From NCBI RefSeq assembly GCF_900107275.1, contig NZ_FNPI01000001.1, forward strand, positions 434,001 through 498,000: a DNA stretch of 64,000 bases, given 5' to 3'. Shown piece after piece: positions 1 through 7,482 of this stretch; the first letter of the stretch is position 1; each line of letters opens with the position of its first letter. The notes below the pieces were generated by a model. The model did not search any database. It had not been told where the DNA came from and saw only the letters and a program-made list of their open reading frames with translations. This stretch comes from Evansella caseinilytica (GTDB taxonomy: Bacteria; Bacillota; Bacilli; Bacillales; Salisediminibacteriaceae). The position numbers were made by a program, and so were the translations under genes.

Positions 1-2
1 AA

Positions 3-812
3 AAACATTTGAGTGAAAACATCGATTATGAAGAAATTGCAAAGATTGCATGCTGTTCGACTTATCATTTTCAAAGGATGTTTTCATATCTGGCAGACAT
101 GCCGTTGGCGGAATACGTACGCCGTAGACGAATGTCATTAGCAGCTGTAGATTTACAGAGTGGTAATAAAAAAGTAATTGATATTGCATTGAAGTACGGG
201 TATGATTCACCGACCGCTTTTAACAGGGCTTTCAAAAGCGTCCATGGAATTGCACCGTCAAAAGCAAAAGAAAATGGCATTGTTCTAAAGGCATTTCCTC
301 CTATCAGCTTCAAAGTAACAATAAAAGGAGATGTTGAAATGAATTACAGAATTGAAGAGAAAGAAGCATTTCGAATTGTAGGTATTTCCGAACCATTGTT
401 TCCAGAGATTGAAAAGAACTTTGAAATTGTACCAAAGATGTGGGAAAATGCAGCGAAAAACGGATTAATTTCTAAGCTTGCTGCGATGATGGAAGGCATG
501 CCGGCGGGATTATTGGGAGTAAGTTCCTGTAGTGAGGAGAATAATTGGAGATACTATATAGCTGTTGCCAGTAATCATCCAATTGACGGTGTTTTGGAAG
601 AATTTTTGATACCTGCATCAACATGGGCGGTATTTTCAGGTGAAGGAACCAACAAGTCAATACAGGAACTAGAAAAAAAGATTATAACAGATTGGCTTCC
701 CACTTCAGGATATGAATATGCCAACGCTCCTGATATCGAGGTGTACTTGTCTGCTGATCCCGAGAATGCGAAGTATGAGGTATGGATTCCGGTTGAAAGG
801 AAGGGAAAATAG
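3..812 (+). CDS. AraC-family regulator with GyrI-like ligand domain (5' end cut by window edge)
   Basis: The reading frame is open to the window edge, so the true start lies upstream; the TTG at 9 is not a convincing start because the paralogue at 37398-38249 has about 16 more N-terminal residues before the same SENIDYEEIA-like stretch. The N-terminal part is an AraC helix-turn-helix pair (CCSTYHFQRMF, then RRRRMSLAAVDL and a KYGYDSPTAFNRAFK second helix). A linker leads to a C-terminal GyrI-like/AraC_E_bind effector domain starting near MNYRIEEKEAFRIVG. Such proteins bind DNA as transcription activators and may sense small hydrophobic ligands. The ligand cannot be told from sequence. It ends 85 bp before a repeat-type hairpin. 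Confidence 0.9.
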   Translation, partial: KHLSENIDYEEIAKIACCSTYHFQRMFSYLADMPLAEYVRRRRMSLAAVDLQSGNKKVIDIALKYGYDSPTAFNRAFKSVHGIAPSKAKENGIVLKAFPPISFKVTIKGDVEMNYRIEEKEAFRIVGISEPLFPEIEKNFEIVPKMWENAAKNGLISKLAAMMEGMPAGLLGVSSCSEENNWRYYIAVASNHPIDGVLEEFLIPASTWAVFSGEGTNKSIQELEKKIITDWLPTSGYEYANAPDIEVYLSADPENAKYEVWIPVERKGK

Positions 813-896
813 TAATGGCGTATTTTGCAGCTGTCGGTTAATAGAATACCAAGGCAACAGATATCCTTGGCCGATAATAAGTGTAATATAATAGAG

Positions 897-946
897 GTAG
901 AGGTTGTTCCAAAAGGTCGCATTTTATCTTTAGGAACAGCCTCTAC
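897..946. repeat. Hairpin with GTAGAGGYTGTTCC arms, terminator-like
   Basis: Arms of 14 nt (897-910 and 933-946) pair with one G-T wobble around a 22-nt loop. It sits between the convergent regulator gene and the VOC gene, so it may end transcription from both sides. The TGTTCC...GGAACA part resembles a diverged form of the TGTTCAAAAAG-bounded repeats found throughout the window. Confidence 0.6.
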
Positions 947-994
947 GCAATTAATGAAAGCTAGCTTTTACACTTCGGTTTTATTCCAAATGGT

Positions 995-1360
995 TTACTC
1001 CATGGAGTGGATTTGCACATGATTACCATTCGGATCGATAAAACATGCATAGAAACCTAATCCGCCTGGTATTTCTGTTTTTTCTTTGGTGATGATCCCG
1101 CCGTTTTCTTTCACTTCCGCTAATTTTCCTGGAATATCTTCCACGCTGATGACGATTTGTACTCCTTGTTTTTCGTCCGCCGGCCGGAGATTTGTGTCCA
1201 GCCCTCCACCGGTACCGGTGTCGCCGATTTTGAAAAAGGCGTACTCATTCTCGGAAAAAACTTCGAATTCCCAACCGAATATTGTGGAATAAAACTGTAC
1301 CCCTTTGTTCAAATCAGGAGCAGGTATTTCAATGTGATTGATAGTGTAATTGTTTTTCAT
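995..1360 (-). CDS. VOC-superfamily (glyoxalase/bleomycin-resistance fold) protein
   Basis: This is a 121-residue single-domain protein. It begins with the typical INHIEIPAPDLNKGVQFYSTIFGW segment (shown here in part: HIEIPAPDL, FYSTIFGW) and ends with the second half-motif DPNGNHVQIH, the usual pair of beta-alpha-beta-beta-beta modules of the vicinal oxygen chelate fold. Metal ligand candidates are the His near residue 9 and the late H/E residues. VOC proteins include glyoxalases, dioxygenases and antibiotic-binding proteins; substrate is not predictable here. The start has a strong AAAGGAGGAA ribosome binding site. The gene stands alone between a hairpin and a GNAT remnant. Confidence 0.88.
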   Translation of the reverse strand: MKNNYTINHIEIPAPDLNKGVQFYSTIFGWEFEVFSENEYAFFKIGDTGTGGGLDTNLRPADEKQGVQIVISVEDIPGKLAEVKENGGIITKEKTEIPGGLGFYACFIDPNGNHVQIHSME

Positions 1361-1388
1361 GGCGATTCCTCCTTTTTTGATTTCTTCT

Positions 1389-1547
1389 TCAAGAGTAGCA
1401 AAACGGCCGGCTGGTTGTTTCTTTTCGATTGCTATTTTTGTCAGCGTTATTCCGCTTTATTCTTTCCCAGTATTGATACATTTCCGTAAAGCCGAGCTTT
1501 TCATACAGTCGCAGTGCGGGGAAACTGTCTGCTAAAACAGTAATCAT
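1389..1547 (-). pseudogene. Remnant of a GNAT acetyltransferase (C-terminal part only)
   Basis: Read on the minus strand, the frame encodes ITVLADSFPALRLYEKLGF followed by a short tail including MYQYWERIK. The segment with LYEKLGF is the C-terminal acetyl-CoA-side motif of GNAT N-acetyltransferases. The approximately 100 residues that should precede it, including the Q/RxxGxG/A loop, are absent: upstream sequence is unrelated and contains a stop. The ATG at 1547 is therefore probably only an internal Met or Leu context and not a real start. I read it as a decayed gene fragment. Confidence 0.6.
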
Positions 1548-1576
1548 TGGTTACGGGAGGATAAGGAACAAAATAA

Positions 1577-2710
1577 TCAGGCTGGAGGACCAGTAAAGTC
1601 AGGAGCAGTTTCCGCAAACTCCTTGCTGACAGCGGCCAGTGCGGCGCCGATGACTTGATGCATGTCATAATATTTGTATGTTGCTAATCTGCCGCCAAAA
1701 ATAACATCTGCTTCTTGATCGGCGAGCTGTTTGTATTTTTTGTAGATTTCATTATTTTTCGCATCATTTATCGGATAATAGGGTTCATCCCCCGGCTTCC
1801 ATTCCTTAGGATATTCCTCGGTAATCACCGTTTTGGCTTGCGTTCCAAATTCAAGATGCTTATGCTCAATGATTCTTGTATAAGGTGTCTCTTTGTCCGT
1901 ATAATTCACGACGGCATTTCCTTGATAGTTATCTGTCTCTTCCACTACCTTCGTTTTAAAATGCAAGCTTCGGTATTCTAAAACGCCATATTTATAATCA
2001 TAGTACTGATCAATCATCCCTGTAAAAACAACCTTTTTTGCTAGTTGCTCCAATTCTTCACGATGTTTAAAGAAATCCACACTTAACCTGACATCGATTC
2101 CTTCCAGCATTTTTTCGATGATAACGTTATAGCCGCCATTCGGGATGCCTTGATAACGGTCATTAAAATAGTTGTTGTCGTAGGTGAAGCGGACGGGCAA
2201 TCGTTTAATAATAAAAGCAGGTAATTGTTTTGCCGACCTTCCCCATTGTTTTTCTGTGTATCCTTTGATGAGCTTTTCATATAAGTCGGTTCCTACCAAA
2301 GATATTGCCTGTTCTTCTAAATTTTTAGGCGCTTTAATCCCAGCAGCTTGCTTTTGTTCTTCAATTATTTTCTTTGCTTCTTCCGGGCGAATAACTCCCC
2401 ATAATTTGTTAAAAGTATTCATATTAAATGGGAGATTATATATTTCGCCTTTATAATTGGCAATCGGAGAGTTGGTATAGCGGTTAAATTCGGCAAAGCG
2501 GTTGACGTAATCCCAGATTTCTTTGTTATTTGTGTGAAAAATATGCGCCCCGTACTTGTGGACGTTAATATCTTCCAAACTTTCCGTATAAACATTTCCG
2601 CCGGTGTGATTCCTTTTATCGATCAGGAAACATTTTTTCCCTCTTTTGCTGGCTTCATATGCAAATACCGATCCAAATAAACCGGAACCAACTATTAAAT
2701 AATCGTACAA
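1577..2710 (-). CDS. glf: UDP-galactopyranose mutase
   Basis: Glf is a flavoenzyme that interconverts UDP-galactopyranose and UDP-galactofuranose for cell-surface glycans. The protein starts MYDYLIVGSGLFG, an FAD-binding dinucleotide motif (GxGxxG), and continues with the family hallmarks GGNVYTE, YGAHIFHT and NLPFNMNTF and a C-terminal RLATYKYYDMHQVIGAAL segment. At about 377 residues it is full length. The TTG at 2710 is preferred over the TTG at 2716 because it is better spaced from AAAGGGGCG and gives the usual N terminus. No galactan or capsule genes adjoin, so its polymer is unknown. Confidence 0.95.
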   Translation of the reverse strand: MYDYLIVGSGLFGSVFAYEASKRGKKCFLIDKRNHTGGNVYTESLEDINVHKYGAHIFHTNNKEIWDYVNRFAEFNRYTNSPIANYKGEIYNLPFNMNTFNKLWGVIRPEEAKKIIEEQKQAAGIKAPKNLEEQAISLVGTDLYEKLIKGYTEKQWGRSAKQLPAFIIKRLPVRFTYDNNYFNDRYQGIPNGGYNVIIEKMLEGIDVRLSVDFFKHREELEQLAKKVVFTGMIDQYYDYKYGVLEYRSLHFKTKVVEETDNYQGNAVVNYTDKETPYTRIIEHKHLEFGTQAKTVITEEYPKEWKPGDEPYYPINDAKNNEIYKKYKQLADQEADVIFGGRLATYKYYDMHQVIGAALAAVSKEFAETAPDFTGPPA

Positions 2711-2984
2711 AATCAACGCCCCTTTATGTATTCAATCTTAAAAAAAGTCATCTTTATCTTTGTTAAATAAAAAAAGTTATTTTTTGTAAATCATGAAATG
2801 TTTGTTCAATCGAAGCCTCCCTTTCATTGTCATGGCTCACAAAAGTTTATCATGAAAATGTAAATCGGTTAAGCCTGATTAACTCTGAACGAAGAGCAGA
2901 AGGCTTTCATATGAACAGAAGGAGCGCTTCCACCCAGCTCGTTGAAGTAAAGATTGTTGCAGGCGATAATCACGATTTCTCTAT

Positions 2985-3060
2985 GCTGCTCATGTACGTT
3001 TCCCTGTATGCTGCGTTCTCAAGCGTATTGCGCCTTGATCTTCATGTCCGCCTTATCGAG
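2985..3060 (-). repeat. Degenerate copy of the family P repeat
   Basis: The stretch reads GCTGCTCATGTACGTTTCC, then a diverged CTTGATCTTCATGTCCG; this matches the reverse complement of the element at 44248-44396 over most positions. The TGTTCAAAAAG ends are no longer visible. It lies in a 550-bp gap (2717-3268) between glf and the LysR gene where I see no gene. Confidence 0.5.
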
Positions 3061-3268
3061 CACGTATCAAAAATAACAGACAAAAAGTAGGACTATTTAC
3101 GAAAAAAATTGTTGCTCATTGCATTTGAAACGCAAGAAAATCTTGCTTTGATTTTCACGTTATCGATGAAGGGACGTATAAAATCGACGAAGGCTGCGAA
3201 AACAGTCAAAAATAAAATGTGCTATACTAACAATATTATTATGCCCGCTATAAACGAGAGGAAGCAAT

Positions 3269-4147
3269 ATGAATACAGAAGCATTGGAGTATTTTATCAA
3301 AGTTTATGAGAAAAAAAGTGTGACTGCAGCCGCCAAGGATTTATTTATTACGCCGCAGGGAATAAGCAAGACGATAAAACAGCTGGAAATGGAACTGGAG
3401 ACGGAGCTGTTTTCCAGAGGCCCCCGCGGAATGAAAGCGACGGAGTCCGGAGAGCTGCTGTATGCTCGGGCGAAACATATTAGTTACCTGATGAAAGATA
3501 TTAAAAAAGAAATTGATATTATTAACGGCAAAAAGGGCACCTTGAATGTTGTCGTTACGTACTCCCCGTCTCTGGCAATCAGCTCGTATTTTATTTTCCA
3601 ATTCATGGAGCTTTATCCTGATATTCAGATGAAACTGAGAGAATTTCCCGATGAGTATTCCGTAGGGAAGCTGTTTGAAGAAGAAGCCGATGTTGGGATT
3701 GTGATCGGAAACGAAGGGATCGAAAACTGTGAATGTGAGATGATCGCTGCGGGCGAAGTGGTTGCCGTCGTGTCGAGGCAGCATCGCCTGGCAGAAAAAG
3801 AGGAGATTTCCATCATCGAACTGGAAAACGAATCACTGGTGCTCAAATCTGTAGGGGAAGGAAAAGAGCACGGCCTAGTGGATAAATGTCTTGAATACGG
3901 ATTCACACCAGCGGTGAAGCATGAGTTCGGCAGTATTATCACTGCGCATCATCTGTGTAAAATGAGCGGATATGTGGCGGTTTCCATCGATTTTGTGGAA
4001 GAGGCACTAAAGGATGATGAGTTAAAAATCATCCGCCTGAAGGAAAAAATACCGCAGAATATTTATCTTATCACAAGAAAAAGTGTTCATCAGTCCAAGG
4101 CCGTATCACTCTTTCAACAGTATATAAAAGAATATTGCGAACAATAA
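3269..4147 (+). CDS. LysR-family transcriptional regulator
   Basis: At 292 residues this has the usual LysR length. The N-terminal winged helix-turn-helix is clear (EYFIKVYEKKSVTAAAKDL, then TPQGISKTIKQLE), followed by a substrate-binding co-inducer domain from about residue 90 (TLNVVVTYSPS onward). The start has GAGAGGAAG eight bases upstream. The gene ends in a strong terminator and is followed in the same direction by the permuted GH3 gene, making that glycoside cluster a plausible but unproven target. The inducer is unknown. Confidence 0.92.
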   Translation: MNTEALEYFIKVYEKKSVTAAAKDLFITPQGISKTIKQLEMELETELFSRGPRGMKATESGELLYARAKHISYLMKDIKKEIDIINGKKGTLNVVVTYSPSLAISSYFIFQFMELYPDIQMKLREFPDEYSVGKLFEEEADVGIVIGNEGIENCECEMIAAGEVVAVVSRQHRLAEKEEISIIELENESLVLKSVGEGKEHGLVDKCLEYGFTPAVKHEFGSIITAHHLCKMSGYVAVSIDFVEEALKDDELKIIRLKEKIPQNIYLITRKSVHQSKAVSLFQQYIKEYCEQ

Positions 4148-4188
4148 AAGTTGTTTTGATAGAAATCTGTCAAAACAACTTTTTCATT
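4146..4188 (+). terminator. Rho-independent terminator of the LysR gene
   Basis: A perfect 14-bp stem (AAAAGTTGTTTTGA with its complement at 70-83 of this line) around a 10-nt loop overlaps the stop codon region and runs into a T tract. Confidence 0.85.
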
Positions 4189-4300
4189 GGAGCAACCAAA
4201 AGTTTACCCCCTTCGCTTTTTGGTTGATACCGCTTTCGAAAGTTCTGCGTTAAGCTGAAATTGTGGCTGTGAGAGATGCACAAATACATGATGCGTGATG

Positions 4301-4314
4301 TGAAAGCGTTTAAT
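4301..4314 (+). promoter_or_regulatory. Candidate cre (CcpA) box upstream of the permuted GH3 gene
   Basis: TGAAAGCGTTTAAT matches the cre consensus TGWAANCGNTNWCA at 12 of 14 positions and lies 78-91 bp before the GH3 start. Glucose repression of a glycosidase gene would be normal in Bacillus, but the last two bases differ and binding is inferred only. Confidence 0.4.
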
Positions 4315-4391
4315 GAGGAGGGTGTCATTCTTTTTTTAAAAAATCGAACCGGAAAGCAAATTATTAAAAAGAAAATAAGGGGGCAATAAAA

Positions 4392-7271
4392 ATGTCCGGT
4401 AAGAGTAAGAAAAAGTTTCGTATTATCATGAGTTCCTTGTTATCCTTGCTGCTGCTCCTTGGCGTAGCGGGAAACATCGCCTTAGCTTACTTTTCAGATG
4501 TCATTACAGCATATTTTACAACGATTGATATAGAAAGTGCGGAAGCGGTGGAGGCGCGCGGTCAGTCGGAAATCGTCGCGGAAATGATTGCGGATGAGGG
4601 GATCGTCCTTCTTCAAAACAACGACAACCTGCTGCCGCTTGCAACAACGAGTGAGAATAAAACAAGGGTAAACGTTTTTGGCTGGAGCTTTACGAACCCG
4701 ATCTACGGAGGAACTGGTTCCGGTAAAGTAAACGCGGAGACAGCTGTTACCCCAAAATCAGCTCTTGAAAATGCAGGCTTTGAGGTAAATGAGCAATTAT
4801 ACAATGATTATGAAGCATTGGACATCGAAAGGCCGCTCATCGATATGGATGGTCAGGACTGGTCGATTCCAGAGCCGGCTCCCTCCGAATTTTACACCGC
4901 TGAGAGAATGCAGCAGGCAACGGATTATTCCGATATTGCGATTATCTTTATTGCGCGTTCAGGCGGTGAGGGGGCAGACCTTCCAAGAAGCATGGATGGT
5001 CCGGATACCTTTGATCCTGAAGGAAGTGCTTTCAGCGCTACCGGGAACAGATATGGATATGAGGATGACCTTGATCCCGACAAGCATTACCTTCAGCTAA
5101 GCAATCGGGAGCAGGGTATGGTCGATGCGGTAACAGAACACTTTGACAACGTTATTCTTGTTGTTAACAGCAGCAATACCTTCGAACTAGGCTGGGTGGA
5201 TGAATACAGCCAGATTAAGAGTATTGTTTCTGTTGGCGGTCCGGGTCAAAGAGGGTTTCATTCTCTAGGAAAACTGATTGCCGGTGAAGTAAATCCTTCC
5301 GGCAGAACCGTGGACATCTATACAAGAAATCTTCTGGACCCGCCGGCGGTGACGAACTTTGGTGATTTTGATTATGTCGTTCAAAACGAAGACGGTTCCT
5401 ATTCTACGGCAGTAGATGCGATGGGTGTACCTCTAAAGTTTGTCGATTATACAGAGGGGATATATATTGGTTACCGTTACTATGAGACGGCAGCAGCGGA
5501 AGGAGTCATTAATTATGATGATGAAGTGCAATTCCCATTTGGTTACGGTCTAAGCTACACGACGTTTGAGCAAGAAGTAGTCCCTGGAACGTTACGCTGG
5601 GGCGATGAAGTTGTCACTTTTGATGTAAGCGTAACAAACACTGGCTCTGTGGCAGGAAAAGAAGTAGTACAGATCTATTATTCCGCTCCGTACACAGGGA
5701 ATATTGAGAGATCGGCTGTTGATTTAGCAGCATTTGCGAAGACAGACCTCATTGAACCGGGGGAATCTCAAACTGTTACACTCTCCTTTCATGTAGAGGA
5801 TATGGCTGCGTACGATGATAACAAAATCTACAGCAGCACAGGCGGTTATGTACTTGAGGAAGGCGAATACAGTATTTATTTAATGAACAACTCTCATGAG
5901 GTCATTGAAGAAGTTGGTTCCAGCAATCTGCAGGAAATCGTTTACGATTCTGGCCGCTCTACTGATTTACAAGTTCCAGTAAACCAATTTGATGAGGTTG
6001 TCGCCGGTGAGGGAAGCATCACCACATATCTTTCCAGAGAGAACGGTTTTGCAAACCTGGATCAGCTTATAAAATATGAAGATTTTGCTGTTACTGACGA
6101 GGAAGGCGAAACGAAGACTGTTCAGGGCAAGCTTGTGGATGCAGACTTTGTAAACTTAGTGAACAGTGTGCGTTATGATGTGCCTGAGGACGCGAATACA
6201 GAGCCTCCTGTGACGGGTGCGGATAACGGGTTAACTTTAGAAGACTATACCGATGTGGATTACAACGATGAAAGCTGGAACGAATTGTTAGATCAACTGA
6301 CAATCGACGACATGGTAAGCTTAACGACACTTGGCGGCTATCGAACGATTGAAATCGAGTCAGTCGGGAAACCGGCAACGGTGGACTATGATGGTCCTTC
6401 CGGTATCACTGCTTTTATCTCTAATTCCCCAGTATCAGGTATCGCATTTCCAGCAGGGATTGTCCTTGCGTCCACCTGGAACGTGGATCTTGCGCTGCAA
6501 ATGGGAGAAGCAGTAGGGGCAGAAGGGCAAGCTTACAATACTACCGGATGGTATGCACCTGGAATTAATATTCACCGGACGGCATTCAGCGGCAGAAACT
6601 TTGAATATTATTCGGAGGACCCGCTTGTATCAGGTAAAATAGCTGCGGCAACGATCGTCGGTTATGAAAGTCAAGGCGGCTTTGTTTACATGAAGCACTT
6701 TGCATTAAACGATCAGGAAGATAACCGTACAAATGCCGTCATGACTTGGAGCAATGAACAAGCGATTCGGGATATTTACTTGAAGCCTTTTGAAATCTCG
6801 GTAAAAGAAGGAGGAGCAAGCGGGGTGATGTCTGCCTTTAACAGTATTGGTACCGTTTGGGCAGGCGCGAGCTCCAGTCTTCTTAAAGAAGTATTGCGTC
6901 ATGAATGGGGCTTCCAGGGAACTGTGATTACCGACATGTATATTGGTGGTTTCTATCCGTATATGGTATTTGAACAAGCGGTCCGCAATGGTAACGACTT
7001 GTTGCTAACGGGAGTTGCACCAATTGGAGTACCCGAAACAGTAGATTCAGACAGCATTGATATGCAGTGGGCGATGAGAGAGGCTTCTCACAACATCTTA
7101 TACATGGTGGCAAACAGCAGCGCCATCGAAGACGGATTGAGCACGGATATGCCGCAATGGGTAGTGTATGCAATCATTGTGGATATCCTTCTTGTCATAG
7201 GTATTGGCACCGGATTCTACTTTACGTTCCGTAAACCTAAGGGCCAGCGTGAAGCGAGAATCATGGCATAG
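4392..7271 (+). CDS. Membrane-anchored GH3 beta-glycosidase with permuted domain order
   Basis: This 959-residue GH3-family enzyme is expected to hydrolyse beta-linked glycosides with retention. Domain order is reversed relative to classical GH3: a GH3 C-terminal alpha/beta domain comes first (about residues 60-390, including ADEGIVLLQNNDNLLPL and GPGQRG), then a fibronectin III-like module (FPFGYGLSYTTFE to about 515). The TIM-barrel N-type domain comes last (about 620-900, with GRNFEYYSEDP, MKHFALND and GTVITDM). Asp848 in VITDM is the predicted nucleophile. Hydrophobic helices at about 10-33 and 920-943 suggest anchoring at both ends. A GGGGGC ribosome site precedes the ATG. The permuted order is known in Ruminococcus and Butyrivibrio enzymes; the substrate is unknown. 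Confidence 0.9.
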   Translation: MSGKSKKKFRIIMSSLLSLLLLLGVAGNIALAYFSDVITAYFTTIDIESAEAVEARGQSEIVAEMIADEGIVLLQNNDNLLPLATTSENKTRVNVFGWSFTNPIYGGTGSGKVNAETAVTPKSALENAGFEVNEQLYNDYEALDIERPLIDMDGQDWSIPEPAPSEFYTAERMQQATDYSDIAIIFIARSGGEGADLPRSMDGPDTFDPEGSAFSATGNRYGYEDDLDPDKHYLQLSNREQGMVDAVTEHFDNVILVVNSSNTFELGWVDEYSQIKSIVSVGGPGQRGFHSLGKLIAGEVNPSGRTVDIYTRNLLDPPAVTNFGDFDYVVQNEDGSYSTAVDAMGVPLKFVDYTEGIYIGYRYYETAAAEGVINYDDEVQFPFGYGLSYTTFEQEVVPGTLRWGDEVVTFDVSVTNTGSVAGKEVVQIYYSAPYTGNIERSAVDLAAFAKTDLIEPGESQTVTLSFHVEDMAAYDDNKIYSSTGGYVLEEGEYSIYLMNNSHEVIEEVGSSNLQEIVYDSGRSTDLQVPVNQFDEVVAGEGSITTYLSRENGFANLDQLIKYEDFAVTDEEGETKTVQGKLVDADFVNLVNSVRYDVPEDANTEPPVTGADNGLTLEDYTDVDYNDESWNELLDQLTIDDMVSLTTLGGYRTIEIESVGKPATVDYDGPSGITAFISNSPVSGIAFPAGIVLASTWNVDLALQMGEAVGAEGQAYNTTGWYAPGINIHRTAFSGRNFEYYSEDPLVSGKIAAATIVGYESQGGFVYMKHFALNDQEDNRTNAVMTWSNEQAIRDIYLKPFEISVKEGGASGVMSAFNSIGTVWAGASSSLLKEVLRHEWGFQGTVITDMYIGGFYPYMVFEQAVRNGNDLLLTGVAPIGVPETVDSDSIDMQWAMREASHNILYMVANSSAIEDGLSTDMPQWVVYAIIVDILLVIGIGTGFYFTFRKPKGQREARIMA

Positions 7272-7345
7272 AATATGACTAGCTTTGTCTTGATTAACAT
7301 CAATTTATTTTAAAAAGAAAAGGGCAATCGTTTCGCTCGCTGCAC

Positions 7346-7380
7346 GCCCGATAGGAAAATCACTCTCCTATCGGGCTTTT
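7346..7380 (+). terminator. Terminator hairpin (GCCCGATAGGA module of the mosaic repeats)
   Basis: The arms GCCCGATAGGA and TCCTATCGGGC form a perfect 11-bp stem with a 9-nt loop, followed by TTTT. It terminates the preceding GH3 gene. The same module recurs in worn form at about 12066-12100 and 30466-30490, so it belongs to the family M repeats. Confidence 0.75.
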
Positions 7381-7412
7381 AGAAAAGAGGCAGCGGCTTT
7401 ATTCATTGCTTC

Positions 7413-7456
7413 GTGTTTGTTCAAAAAGATAAAAACCGATCTTTTTGAACAAACAC
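7413..7456. repeat. Perfect hairpin with GTGTTTGTTCAAAAAGAT arms (family M, module A)
   Basis: The 18-nt arms at 7413-7430 and 7439-7456 are exact reverse complements around the loop AAAAACCG. The hairpin lies only 26 bp before the GH3 start codon and contains an in-frame ATG at 7417 that would add 22 residues. Those residues are repeat-derived and absent from the paralogue, so I do not count them as coding. Confidence 0.9.
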
Positions 7457-7482
7457 TTAAATTTCAAAAAGAGGAATGGCTA

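Noticed and set aside
2827-3090. Open frame of 87 codons between glf and the LysR gene
   Set aside because: It runs through a degenerate family P repeat and shows no recognisable protein features.
7417-7482. Extended N terminus of the first GH3 enzyme starting at the ATG in the hairpin
   Set aside because: The 22 extra residues are coded by the repeat hairpin, are absent from the paralogue, and a good ribosome site precedes the ATG at 7483.
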